NCBI RefSeq assembly: GCF_000001735.4
Contig: NC_003074.8
Span: forward strand, 21,397,261 to 21,461,260
DNA: 64,000 nt
Source: Arabidopsis thaliana
Lineage: Eukaryota; Streptophyta; Magnoliopsida; Brassicales; Brassicaceae
Reading direction: 5' to 3'
The position numbers and the translations under genes are program-made. Position 1 is the first letter of the stretch, and each line of letters begins with the position of its first letter. The notes under the pieces are model-generated. The model saw only the letters and a program-made list of their open reading frames with translations. It ran no database searches and was not told where the DNA came from. Positions 22,518 through 32,850 of this stretch are shown piece by piece.

Positions 22518-25060
22518 ATGCAGTTTCTTCGACTTCTTACACTTCTTGTTTCTTCCTACTTCTTCTTCTTCATCAACTTCTCCTCCTCACTGAATCCAGA
22601 TGGGTTGTCTCTACTTGCTCTCAAATCCGCAATCTTACGAGACCCGACACGTGTAATGACTTCCTGGTCTGAGTCCGACCCGACTCCATGTCACTGGCCT
22701 GGAATCATCTGCACACATGGCCGAGTCACCTCACTCGTTCTCTCCGGAAGAAGACTCTCAGGTTACATACCCTCTAAACTCGGTCTACTCGACTCACTCA
22801 TAAAACTCGACCTTGCTCGTAACAATTTCTCAAAACCAGTGCCGACTCGTCTCTTCAACGCCGTTAATCTCCGTTACATTGATCTCTCTCACAACTCAAT
22901 CTCCGGCCCAATTCCGGCCCAAATCCAATCCCTCAAGAATCTCACTCACATTGATTTCTCCTCCAATCTACTCAACGGTTCACTCCCTCAGTCACTCACT
23001 CAACTCGGAAGCTTAGTCGGCACACTCAATCTCTCTTACAACAGTTTCTCCGGCGAAATTCCGCCGTCGTATGGCCGTTTTCCAGTCTTTGTCAGCTTAG
23101 ATCTCGGCCACAATAATCTCACCGGAAAAATACCTCAGATTGGCTCTCTCTTAAACCAAGGACCAACAGCGTTCGCCGGAAACTCTGAGCTCTGTGGTTT
23201 CCCATTACAGAAGCTGTGTAAAGATGAAGGTACGAACCCTAAGCTCGTCGCTCCAAAACCAGAAGGCTCGCAAATCCTCCCGAAGAAACCAAACCCTAGC
23301 TTCATCGACAAGGACGGAAGAAAGAATAAACCGATCACCGGATCCGTAACGGTTTCTCTCATCTCCGGAGTCTCAATCGTAATCGGAGCAGTTTCTATCT
23401 CCGTATGGCTGATTCGAAGAAAATTAAGCTCCACTGTGAGTACACCGGAAAAAAACAACACGGCGGCGCCATTGGATGATGCGGCGGATGAGGAGGAGAA
23501 GGAAGGTAAATTCGTGGTGATGGACGAAGGATTCGAGCTCGAGCTCGAGGATTTGCTGAGAGCATCGGCTTACGTCGTCGGAAAGAGCAGAAGTGGGATT
23601 GTGTACAGAGTAGTGGCCGGAATGGGATCAGGTACAGTGGCGGCTACGTTTACGTCATCCACCGTCGTTGCTGTGAGAAGGCTAAGCGACGGAGATGCCA
23701 CGTGGCGGCGGAAGGATTTCGAAAATGAAGTGGAGGCTATAAGTAGAGTCCAACATCCAAATATCGTACGGCTAAGAGCTTATTACTATGCTGAGGACGA
23801 GAGGCTCTTGATCACTGATTACATACGCAACGGCAGCTTGTACTCTGCCTTACATGGTAATTTACTAATCTTCATTAATCAACCACTAATTATGAGACTA
23901 ATCTCAATTTTGTTTTATGAATCTTGGTGTTGACAAAAAAGAGAGGTTTGTTTTGGAGTTTGTGCTCTTGAACCAGTTGATTGGTGAATCTGTATAGATA
24001 GAGTTTTTTTTTTGTCTATATTAGATTGTATGATAATAGAAAATTTGTTGGCGTCTTCTTCTTGGTCTTTTCTGTTTCAAAATCACATGTTTGGTAACTG
24101 TTATGGTTCCAGAGAAACTTGGATTTTTCTTCTCGTCGAAAACAACAACGTAAATTCTGTTTTTGCGACAGTTTTGGATTAGGATAGAGCAATGTAGAAG
24201 GTGGTGCAAAGATTCTATTTGTCTTAGCTTGATGAGAGAATATTGTTGGTTACGTTTAAGAGGTTAAGATTGGTATTAAGGTCGTGTTTAATGAGACAGA
24301 AACAAGCAGAGGTCAGATTAAGATATGAGCATAGAGTTGAGATTTTTTTCCAGAATTTGTTTGTTGTTTGTGATCATTGATTTGAGAAGAGGGTTTTGAT
24401 TTTTTTGTAGGTGGACCCTCGAATACTCTGCCTTCACTCTCTTGGCCTGAAAGATTACTTATTGCACAAGGAACAGCTCGTGGCTTGATGTATATACATG
24501 AGTACAGCCCAAGAAAGTACGTTCATGGCAACCTGAAATCAACCAAAATCCTGCTTGATGATGAATTACTGCCTCGCATCTCAGGCTTCGGTCTTACACG
24601 TTTGGTATCAGGTTACTCCAAACTCATCGGTTCGCTATCCGCCACAAGGCAAAGCTTAGACCAAACCTACTTAACCTCTGCTACAACGGTGACAAGAATC
24701 ACAGCTCCCACTGTTGCTTACCTTGCACCTGAGGCTCGGGCTTCTTCTGGTTGCAAATTATCTCAGAAGTGCGATGTCTATTCGTTTGGGGTTGTCCTAA
24801 TGGAGTTGTTGACTGGCCGTTTGCCCAATGCTTCCTCTAAAAACAATGGCGAAGAACTCGTGCGTGTTGTGAGGAACTGGGTCAAGGAAGAGAAGCCGTT
24901 GAGTGAGATTTTAGACCCGGAGATTCTGAACAAAGGTCACGCAGATAAGCAAGTTATTGCAGCCATTCATGTCGCCTTGAACTGCACGGAAATGGATCCA
25001 GAGGTTCGTCCGAGGATGAGATCAGTGTCTGAGAGTCTCGGCCGGATCAAATCGGACTGA
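22518..25060 (+). CDS. LRR receptor-like kinase, subfamily III, atypical kinase
   Basis: Two exons (22518-23856, 24411-25060) give 662 residues. There is a signal peptide (to about residue 27) and an LRRNT region (ALKSAILRDPTRVMTSW...CHWPGIIC). About five leucine-rich repeats follow (LDLARNNFSKPVP, IDLSHNSISGPIP, IDFSSNLLNGSLP, LNLSYNSFSGEIP, LDLGHNNLTGKIP), then a juxtamembrane Cys pair. One transmembrane helix (VTVSLISGVSIVIGAVSISVWL) precedes the kinase domain. The kinase is degenerate: HRD reads HGN (VHGNLKSTKILLDD) and DFG reads GFG, so catalysis is doubtful, as in many LRR-III receptors. It should sit in the plasma membrane as a signalling co-receptor or scaffold. The intron lies inside the kinase domain. 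Its 3' exon was copied downstream. By memory this is At3g57830. Confidence 0.93.
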
Positions 25061-25562
25061 GCACGTTCGAGGGAACTCAGAAAGTAAGTTAGAAATGTTG
25101 CAATTCCGTTGAGTGTAAAATTCATGCACCATCATGTTTTGCTTCTCAATGAGTAGTATATTTTTGGCATGTTGTAGGGTTTAGGGATCATGATCATCAT
25201 GTAGCCACTCTCCTTTGTTATACATTTGTAACGGATGAAGGAAAGTACTTGATTGTTTCTTGGGTTTAACATATAAGCCTTGACCCTCTTTCTAGAATAT
25301 CAAATCAAGTCGCTTTAACCCTTTAACAATGATATTAGATCTTTTAATGTAGCATTAACAATGATGTGTGTTTCAAGAGAATACAAAACGGTTATTAGAT
25401 CATAAAACAGGTGAATAATACTAATGGTTTTAGAAACCACCAAGCTAGCCAATGTTAGAGTTAACGCACAGTCGGTTACTACTTAGCATGGTCTAAAAAC
25501 ATACATTCACAATATAAATACTCGTAACGAAACATTGCAAACCATAAAATAAAGAATAAAAG

Positions 25563-26027
25563 ATGGCTTCCCAAAGAAAACTGATAATGGTTGTGATACT
25601 ATCGTCGTTGCTCATGAAAGTAGCATTATCTCAATACGGTGTAGTGATGGGTAAGAGTATATTCAAATGGGAATTTTTTCCAATGATATCTGTATACATC
25701 ACAAACGATATCGGAGGTGGTTTGGTGCTACATTCTGGTTGTTATACTAGCAGAAATGGGTATCGTCGTATTAGAGACTTTTTTCCAGGGAGTATGAAAA
25801 TATTCGCTGAATTCAGGAAAACTTACTGGGGACGAACTCGCTATCATTGTGAATTTAGATTTGGAGATGAAACACAAATACATCGTTTTTCTCTTTATAA
25901 AGATATCAGAGATAATATTGACAAATATCAGTGCAGACACTGTTTTTGGTCCATCAGAAGGAATGGACCTTGTGCTCTTAATTCACATACTGGAAAATAT
26001 GATATTTGTTATGCTTGGGATAAATAA
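25563..26027 (+). CDS. S-protein homologue (self-incompatibility protein S1 family), copy 1
   Basis: Single-exon gene for 154 residues. A signal peptide (MASQRKLIMVVILSSLLMKVALS) is followed by a small domain of the plant self-incompatibility S1/SPH family. Visible family features are VYITNDIGG-L-LHSGC near the N-terminus, an aromatic-rich centre (FFPG, TRYHCEFRFG) and the C-terminal CRHCFWSIRRNGPCALN...YDICYAWDK with paired cysteines. The family was defined by poppy S-determinants; in self-compatible Arabidopsis the SPH proteins are secreted and mostly of unknown role. The frame is intact. It starts a tandem set with copies at 27117 and 28219, and the first 45 residues are nearly identical in copy 2. 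Confidence 0.88.
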   Translation: MASQRKLIMVVILSSLLMKVALSQYGVVMGKSIFKWEFFPMISVYITNDIGGGLVLHSGCYTSRNGYRRIRDFFPGSMKIFAEFRKTYWGRTRYHCEFRFGDETQIHRFSLYKDIRDNIDKYQCRHCFWSIRRNGPCALNSHTGKYDICYAWDK

Positions 26028-26030
26028 ACC

Positions 26031-26033
<3 letters not shown>

Positions 26034-26071
<38 letters not shown>
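26034..26071. repeat. (AT)n microsatellite
   Basis: About 18 AT dinucleotides in an unbroken run directly after the stop of S-protein copy 1. Copies 2 and 3 have only a few TA units at the matching place (AATATATTG, ATTATATATGG), so it expanded after the tandem duplication. Confidence 0.95.
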
Positions 26072-26077
<6 letters not shown>

Positions 26078-26370
26078 TATATGATGATAATAAGTATATG
26101 ATAACAAAGTTAATATTTGAACTCATGTTCATTATTAGGCAATGGTTTAGTGAATATGTGTTGTGGTGTGGGCTAAGAAATTTTACCAATACCACCCACT
26201 TACAGATTTAGAACATGATATAATACGGAGTATGACTTTTGTTAATTAATATTGGAGAAATCAATAATACATTTCTTAAGTCTTGAATTCCGACCAATTA
26301 ACGTTATTAGCTTTTATGAAAGTCTTATTGTAAAAAAGAATCTCATTGACCCATTTGAAAATTACTATCT

Positions 26371-26610
26371 CGGGGTTGTCCTAATGGAGTTGTTGACTGG
26401 CCGTTTGCCCAATGCTTCCTATAAAAACAATGGCGATTGGAGAAGAACTTGTGCATGTTGTGAGGAAACTGGGTGGCTGAGATTTTAGACGCAGATAAGC
26501 AAGTTATTGCAGCCATTCATGTTGCCTTGAACTGCACGGAAATGGATCCAGAGGTTCGTCCGAGGATGAGATTAGTGTCTGAGAGTCTTGGCAGTATCAA
26601 ATCGGACTGA
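26371..26610 (+). pseudogene. Truncated LRR-kinase C-terminal fragment
   Basis: The reading VVLMELLTGRLPNAS, then DADKQVIAAIHVALNCTEMDPEVRPRMR and SVSESLG-IKSD, repeats the end of the receptor kinase at 24790-25060. Relative to the parent it has lost about 50 bases between the two blocks (the part coding for LSEILDPEILNKGH is missing) and is out of frame across the joint. No start codon, LRRs or catalytic core are present. It arose as the leading part of the second tandem unit. Confidence 0.93.
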
Positions 26611-27116
26611 GCTAGTTTCGAAGTAACTTAGAAAGTTAGTTAGAAATTTTCCAATTCTGTTGTGTAAAATTCATGCACCATTATGTTTTGATTCTCTATG
26701 AGTAGTATCTGTTTGGCATGTTGTACGGTTTAGGGATCCTGATCATCATGCCTCTGTCCTTTATTGTACATTTGTAATAGATAAAGGAAGATACTTTCTT
26801 GTTACTTGGGTTTAACATTTAAGCCTTGACACTCTTTCTAGAATATCAAATCAAGTCGCTTTAACATAACCTACAATTAGATCTTTTAATGTAGCATTAA
26901 CAATGATGTGTGTTTCAAGAGAATACAAAACGGTCATTAGATGAATACTAATGTTTTTTTTTTGTTTCCTTTAATTTAGAAACAGCCAAGGTAGCCAGTG
27001 TTATAAGTTAAGGCACAGTCGTCAGTTACAAGCTAACACCGTCTAAGAAAAATACATTCACAATATAAATACTCATTTAACGAAACATTGCAAACCATAA
27101 AACAAAAGAAAAAAAG

Positions 27117-27578
27117 ATGGCTTCCGAAAGAAAACTGATAATGGTTGTGATACTATCGTCGTTGCTCATGAAAGTAGCATTATCTCAAAACGGTGTAGTG
27201 ATGGGTAAGAATATATTCAAATGGGAATTGTTTCCGAAAATATTTGTATACATCTCAAACGAAAGTGATGTGGACTTGCATTCTAGTTGTTATTTTAACG
27301 GAAATTCGATTGATCGTTACCGAGGATTAGTTTTACCGTGGCGTAGGAGATTACTCGTTCAATTCTGGAAAAGGTTTTGGGGAGGAACTCGCTATGTTTG
27401 TCAATTTAGATTTGGGAATGAAAGACAAATACGTCATTTTACTATTTATAAAGATAACAGAGATAATATTCACAAATATGAGTGCAGACACTGTTTTTGG
27501 ACCATCAGAAGGAATGGACCTTGTGCCTTAAATTCACATACTGGAAGATATGACATTTGTTATGCTTGGGATAAATAA
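27117..27578 (+). CDS. S-protein homologue (self-incompatibility S1 family), copy 2
   Basis: Intact 153-residue frame, tandem partner of the gene at 25563. The signal peptide is almost unchanged (MASERKLIMVVILSSLLMKVALSQNG) and so is the C-terminal block CRHCFWTIRRNGPCALN...YDICYAWDK. The middle has diverged: residues about 50-85 read SDVDLHSSCYFNGNSIDRYRGLVLPWRRRLLVQFWKR-like instead of the sequence in copy 1, with a net loss of one residue. The conserved cysteines and the hydrophobic pattern are kept, so it is probably a secreted, folded protein. Role unknown. A short upstream segment shared with copy 1 (TTCACAATATAAATACTC) contains a TATA-like box about 70 bases before the ATG. Confidence 0.88.
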   Translation: MASERKLIMVVILSSLLMKVALSQNGVVMGKNIFKWELFPKIFVYISNESDVDLHSSCYFNGNSIDRYRGLVLPWRRRLLVQFWKRFWGGTRYVCQFRFGNERQIRHFTIYKDNRDNIHKYECRHCFWTIRRNGPCALNSHTGRYDICYAWDK

Positions 27579-28218
27579 ACCAGTAATATATTGTTCTTTA
27601 TATGATGATAATAATTAAAGGGTGATGAACTAATACTGGTTAATTTTCCAGTTGAATGATACAACGTATTTAATATAATCGGACTGTATAATTTTTGAGT
27701 CACGGCCGTATCAAATCGGCTAGTTTTGAGGTAACTCAGCAAGTAAGTTAGAAATTTTGCAATTCCGTTGACTGTAAAATTCATGCACCATCATGTTTTG
27801 ATTCTATATGAGTGAGTAGTATCTTTTTGGCATGTTGTTGGGTTTAGGGATCCTGATCATCATGTCACTCTCCTTTGTTGTACATTTGTTATAGATGAAG
27901 GAAAGTACTTTATTGTTTCTTGGGTTTAACATATAAGCCTTGACCCTCTTTCTAGAATAACAAATCAAGTCGCTTTAAGCCTTTAACCTACAATTAGATT
28001 TTTTAATGGTAGCATTAACAATAATGTGTGTTTCAATAGAATGCAAAACGGTTATTAGATCATAAACCCCCAAGCTAGCAAGTCAATGTTTTAAGTTAAC
28101 GCACGGTACGTTACAACTTAACATGGTCTAAACAAATTCATTAACAAGCCTATAAATATATGAATAGAAAACGAACCTCAACGAAACATTGCAAACCATA
28201 ACATAAAGAAGAGAAAAG

Positions 28219-28666
28219 ATGGCTTCCCATAGAAAACTGATAATGCTTGTGATACTATCCTTGCTTATGAAAGTAGCATTATCTCAAAACGGTGTAGTGA
28301 TGGGTGAGAATATATTCAAATCGGATTTTTCTTTTGAAAATATATGTATACATCACAAACGATATCGGAGATGGTTTGGTGCTAAATTCTAGTTGTCGTA
28401 GTAATGGGAATTATTAAGACCAAGTATTTTTACCGGGGCGTACGACGGAATTCGTTCAGTTTAGGAAAAGTTTACGGGGACTAACTCGTAACGTTTGTAT
28501 GTTTATATTTGGTCATAAAGCACAACGTATTACTATTTATAAAGATAGCAGAGATAATATTGACAAATATCAGTGCTGAAACTGATTTTGGTCCATCATA
28601 GTGTATGGAGCTTGTGCTCTTGATGCACAGACTCGAGAATATGATCTTTGTTATGCTTGGGACTAA
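28219..28666 (+). pseudogene. S-protein homologue, copy 3, broken
   Basis: The start (MASHRKLIMLVILSLLMKVALSQNGVVMGENIF) and the end (CALDAQT...YDLCYAWD) match the two upstream genes. After about residue 34 the frame shifts: the copy reads KSDFSFENICIHHKRYRRW where the family has YITNDIGG-like sequence, and it stops at about 28392. More indels and a stop replace the conserved cysteine-aromatic block (TGCTGAAACTGATTTTGG for the CRHCFW region). It is a host gene copy that has become a pseudogene. Confidence 0.9.
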
Positions 28667-29472
28667 TAAACATATTATATATGGTGATAAACTGATAATA
28701 GTTATATACAAAAAAAATTACTATCTGAACTCATGTTCTTATTATGCAATATGTAACGGTAAGATCTGTGCCGTTGAACGGTTGGATCGGTAAGGCGTAG
28801 AGAAACTCAGGTAGGCTTTGATCACAGACAAACTTTACTCGGTTATTTGCATTAGGTTTTACAAGGGTAAAAATGTAATCTCAGAGACAAGGAGACGATT
28901 TTTTTAAGCGTTGATCCCGCCTGTGATGCAAAATTTGAAATTTGTTTCGCACACGTGTGAGAGAGCCTTCTACCGCACGTGCCAGTGCCTTCGGATTTGT
29001 TTCCTCATTATAATCCCGCTCAGGAGGCGACCTTGAAATATTGCCCAGATCGTCACTCTCCCCAAGAAAGCTCTCTTCTCTCTCTCACTCTCTCTCTCTC
29101 ATTGTCTCTCTACACAGTTTTGGAGTTTATCAATAGCTTTATTGAAGATTCAAAGGTAAACACAAATCCATGGTGTTTCTTCTTCTATTTGATTGCGTTT
29201 ATAGACGTTAGGGTGGGGTTTACCGGTGTTCTTGTGACTCGATTTGAAATTGGAATCGGGTGATTTGTGATTTCATTTTGGGATTGTTTGTGATAACCTT
29301 TGGTTGTGTTCTCCGTTTCTTGATATATTATTCTGGAAATTTTGGGGTTGATTTTTAAGGAGAAATGAACGATTTGATTTCTGGGTAAAACCCTAGGGTT
29401 TCTTCATTCAGTTTTGATGTTTCAGTCTCTAATTGAATCTATGTTGTTGTTTGTTTCAGCGACGTTATCAAA
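28667..29472 (+). promoter_or_regulatory. OSD1 promoter and spliced leader
   Basis: A CT-rich tract (about 29070-29110, CTCTCTCT runs) lies in the probable leader. A leader intron runs from a donor at about 29156 (CAAAG|GTAAAC) to an acceptor at 29459 (TTTCAG|CGACG), 13 bases before the ATG. A long first intron in the leader is common in highly expressed Arabidopsis genes. No other gene is seen here. Confidence 0.6.
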
Positions 29473-30561
29473 ATGCCAGAAGCAAGAGATCGAACCGAGA
29501 GGCCTGTGGATTACTCGACTATATTTGCCAACCGACGGAGACATGGTATTTTACTTGACGAGCCAGATTCACGGCTTAGTTTGATTGAATCTCCGGTGAA
29601 TCCAGATATTGGGTCTATTGGTGGAACGGGCGGGCTTGTGAGAGGCAATTTCACTACATGGAGGCCTGGTAATGGCAGAGGTGGTCACACTCCATTTAGA
29701 TTGCCACAGGGAAGAGAGAATATGCCCATAGTGACCGCTAGGCGTGGAAGAGGTGGTGGTTTGTTGCCTTCTTGGTATCCAAGAACACCTCTACGCGACA
29801 TAACTCATATTGTGCGGGTAAATTGACAAGCTCTTTTGTGTTTTCCTGTTGATTCTTCTTTGTATAATCAGTTTTGGTCTGGCATGGGTTTTGCTTTGCA
29901 GCTTGGTTAAATGTTTGGGATCTCTCTTGTTTGTGGTGTAGCACATGGAAAATGGTTTCTCTGAGTCTAAGTTTCCCCATTGGTTTTTGTAATCCTTCTT
30001 TTGAGCTGAATTAGGAATCTGCTACTGATAGGTTTGGTTTGTTAAAGCGTTTCTGTTTATTATTGATCATAGCAGGCTTGCTTAGCCTATCTGTATAAGT
30101 TTTATCACATAGATTTGTTGCCTTAAGGCTTGCTTAGCCTGGCGATTTATTCTGTTGACACTCTTGAACTACAGGCTATTGAGAGAAGAAGAGGAGCTGG
30201 GACTGGAGGAGACGATGGCCGAGTTATTGAGATCCCAACTCATCGACAAGTTGGTGTTCTTGAATCTCCAGTACCACTGTCAGGAGAACACAAATGCTCG
30301 ATGGTCACTCCTGGACCATCTGTGGGATTCAAGCGTAGTTGCCCACCATCAACTGCTAAAGTTCAAAAGATGTTACTTGACATCACTAAAGAGATAGCTG
30401 AGGAAGAAGCTGGCTTCATCACACCCGAGAAGAAGCTACTCAATTCTATTGACAAAGTTGAGAAAATTGTGATGGCGGAGATCCAGAAGTTGAAGAGCAC
30501 TCCTCAAGCTAAAAGGGAAGAGCGGGAGAAGAGGGTGCGGACTTTAATGACTATGCGATGA
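29473..30561 (+). CDS. OSD1: OSD1/GIG1, plant-specific APC/C inhibitor
   Basis: Two exons (29473-29817, 30175-30561) give 243 residues, matching OSD1 (GIGAS CELL1; by memory At3g57860), the paralogue of UVI4. It restrains the anaphase-promoting complex; loss skips the second meiotic division and promotes endomitosis. Degron-like motifs that let it bind APC/C activators are visible: a GxEN box (QGRENMP, about residues 83-89), a D-box (RTPLRDITHI, about 103-112) split near exon 1's end, and a C-terminal Met-Arg 'MR tail' (TLMTMR). The middle is disordered and Gly/Arg-rich; the C-terminal 80 residues are predicted helical (VQKMLLDITKEIAEEEAGF...KVEKIVMAEIQKL). It is nuclear and should be cell-cycle regulated. 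The start fits the only ATG after the leader intron. Confidence 0.95.
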
Positions 30562-30618
30562 TCTTTACTTAGGAGAAGAGACCAGATGCGATGATCCTTA
30601 CTTAGGAGAAGAGACCAT
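30553..30618 (+). repeat. 33-bp tandem duplication across the OSD1 stop codon
   Basis: The 33-base unit beginning ATGCGATGATC and ending GAGAGACCA occurs twice in a row (30553-30585 and 30586-30618), differing at one base (CTTT versus CCTT). The first copy contains the last two OSD1 codons and the stop (ATG CGA TGA), so these codons are repeated in the 3' UTR. Confidence 0.95.
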
Positions 30619-31570
30619 AGAGGTATATCTGCTTAAAGGTTCCTGCACAGTGAGTACATCATCTTCTTATGATATCATAGATGGATCTACAGGTCATCCT
30701 CTAATGACATATCTTCACAAGTTCGGTGGTTTCTTAGACTTGTATCATTTTCTGATGATTTTATTAGAAGCGTCAATCATCTTTTGACGATTTTATAGGA
30801 TACTCGTTTTGGAAAATCATTGTTCTGATGATAGAATAGATCAGGAATCATCTGCTGATGATGATATCATAGGAAAGATTATAATAGTTCACACATTTCA
30901 TATCTGAAGTGTCATCACTTGTAGACGATTTTGGCTTGTTGTTGACTTTCAATAATTGAGTTGTATATAAGTATTGAATGTTTGGTTTTATTGCTTTGTA
31001 ACTGTTGACATACGGTGTTTGCCTATCTCTTTCTGCACACTTGATTTCGTAGCTAAATTCCAAGTTCTGTTAAATATTCCAAGCTTTCTATCTCAATCAT
31101 TGACAAAAAATGTTCCAAGTAGCAAACAATTTACTAACAAGCACTAATACTACTTCAAAAGTCTAAAATCAGTGGAGTATAAATTTTAGAGGAGTAAGAT
31201 TTTGACTTTCAAGTGTTAAGCGTAGTTTCAAGTTAGAAATATATGTATTTCTAGATTCACAACTAAGATTCGTTACTCTATGGAATGAAGACTTCATATT
31301 TCACTTAGTAGAATTTGGACAACACTCATGAACGACCAGAGAACATAATTATGTATTATATAGAAGCAACACCAACTGAATCAGTACCAAGAATATTAAC
31401 AGTTAAATAGAGAAAGAAGAGTTTTTTTTCGAAAATAAATAGATTCCAGTGTCTTAAGGTGCCAAAATGAGGAGTTTTCAATCACCCAATGACATCTAAA
31501 CATAATGACACAAGACGAGAAAATATTCAGAGCTTGTCATCAGTTTTGGTGCGTTCTCTTTTTTGAGGTT
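30619..31570. other. Convergent 3' region between OSD1 and SCE1
   Basis: Between 30660 and 30870 the motif ATCATCTGATGAT/GATGATATCATAGG recurs with many GATGAT and ATCATC runs, so local hairpins are likely in the 3' flank. The rest is plain AT-rich sequence. No coding region is seen. Confidence 0.4.
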
Positions 31571-32850
31571 TTAGACAAGAGCAGGATACTGCTTGGACTG
31601 CAGCTTCACCCTTTTCTTGTACTCAACTGGATCCTGCACAATAATCATCAACAATCACTCGACTTAGTTCCTTCCTATGTTTCAAAACCTAATATTGTGT
31701 TTAGAGTTTTCATTTCTAAATGTACCTGACAGAAGAGATGATAACCATCTGTCTGTGCAGGGTCAGCGGGATTCGGTGTGTCAAGTAAATCCTGAATACC
31801 AACAAGAATCTGCTTCACGGTGATGGCTGGTCTCCATCCCTATGGATATACACATAACAAAAGAGAGCTTGAGGATAAAGCTGGCTTTTGCTCATGGAGA
31901 AATGCAAAGAAAGAAACAGTAGAGTACTTACATAATCCTCGTTAAGGATAGAGAGACAGACAGTTCCAGATGGATAGACATTAGGGTGGAAAAACCCTTG
32001 TGGAAATTTACATTTCGGAGGTTTGCTCGGATAATCCTCACTGAAGTGCATCGTTAATGGAAAGAATCCACCTTCCCAATCAGTCTGCAGCAGAGAAACA
32101 TGTAAAATTAGCTATAAACAACAGTAAAGATTGATATTAGCAATTGCTCTTGCAGTAACACTCTTATTAGCCATGTCAAAGTAAGATACACAGCAGAGTT
32201 CAGTTTCAATGTCGTATTCAAGACCAAAATCATATGCACCAATAAAAAAACATCATACAAGATAAACAAGGAGATAGATACACAGCTACTCTTCCCACTA
32301 ACATTCATATTAGATAATCTTCCACGGCTCTATGTGTAAGCAAATATGAGAGAATCATCAAACAGAATCACAAAGAAAAAGAAGGGAAGAGACTGGTGAA
32401 GCTTAAAACTTTGAAGAACTAAGAATCAGAAGATGATAAAAACAAAGACTTTAGCCCAAATCAATAAACCCTAATTTCAATCTCTTTTTTGTTGCTACTA
32501 ATACAAACCAGAAGAAAACAAGCAGAGGAATAAGAAAACTGAAGAAACCTAATTTCACGATTGATACTTACCCCAGCTTTACCAGGTATAGTGCAATGCC
32601 ACACCATTAGATTCACAGTTCCATCCTGCCCCGTCTCCGGCTTTGCCACAAAACCCTAAATTTCACCATCAACAAGAAGAAACCCAATCAGTAATCAGAG
32701 ACCATGAACAATCAACAGAAACCCAAAACCCATAAATCAAAATCACGAATTTGGAGAAATAGAAGACACGAAATCACTTACATGAGGATGATTCTTCCTC
32801 CACGATTTCCTCTCTTCAGCTAAACGACCACGAGCGATTCCACTAGCCAT
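31571..32850 (-). CDS. SCE1: SUMO-conjugating enzyme E2 (SCE1, Ubc9)
   Basis: Five exons (32850-32782, 32655-32572, 32084-31932, 31839-31726, 31633-31571) give 160 residues, the usual Ubc9 length. It carries activated SUMO as a thioester and transfers it to lysines in Psi-K-x-E sites, mostly in the nucleus, with E1 (SAE1/SAE2) and E3 SIZ1. Visible are the start [20 protein letters not shown], the substrate-contact region, the HPN motif ([10 protein letters not shown]) and the active-site Cys94 in [14 protein letters not shown]. The C-terminal helix ends QSKQYPALV. The gene appears single-copy and essential in Arabidopsis (by memory At3g57870). A CT repeat (about 32852-32870) lies directly before the start codon. 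Confidence 0.97.

Larger units (their letters stand above)
25061..28666 (+). repeat. Tandem array: receptor-kinase 3' end plus S-protein gene
   Basis: The unit is the kinase 3' end and 3' flank, a spacer, then an S-protein gene. Signposts in each unit are AATTCATGCACCATCATGTTTT, CTTTCTAGAATATCAAATCAAGTCGCTTTAA, GCATTAACAATGATGTGTGTTTC and AACGAAACATTGCAAACCATAA. They recur at about 25121/26668/27777 (the AATTCATGCACC signpost), with start codons at 25563, 27117 and 28219. Unit spacings are about 1.55 and 1.1 kb. Progressive loss of the kinase part and of the third S-protein frame shows decay with copy number. Confidence 0.88.

Noticed and set aside
28979-29263. 94-codon frame upstream of OSD1
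   Set aside because: Lies across the CT-rich leader and its intron donor; the Leu/Ser repeats are only the CTCTCT tract.
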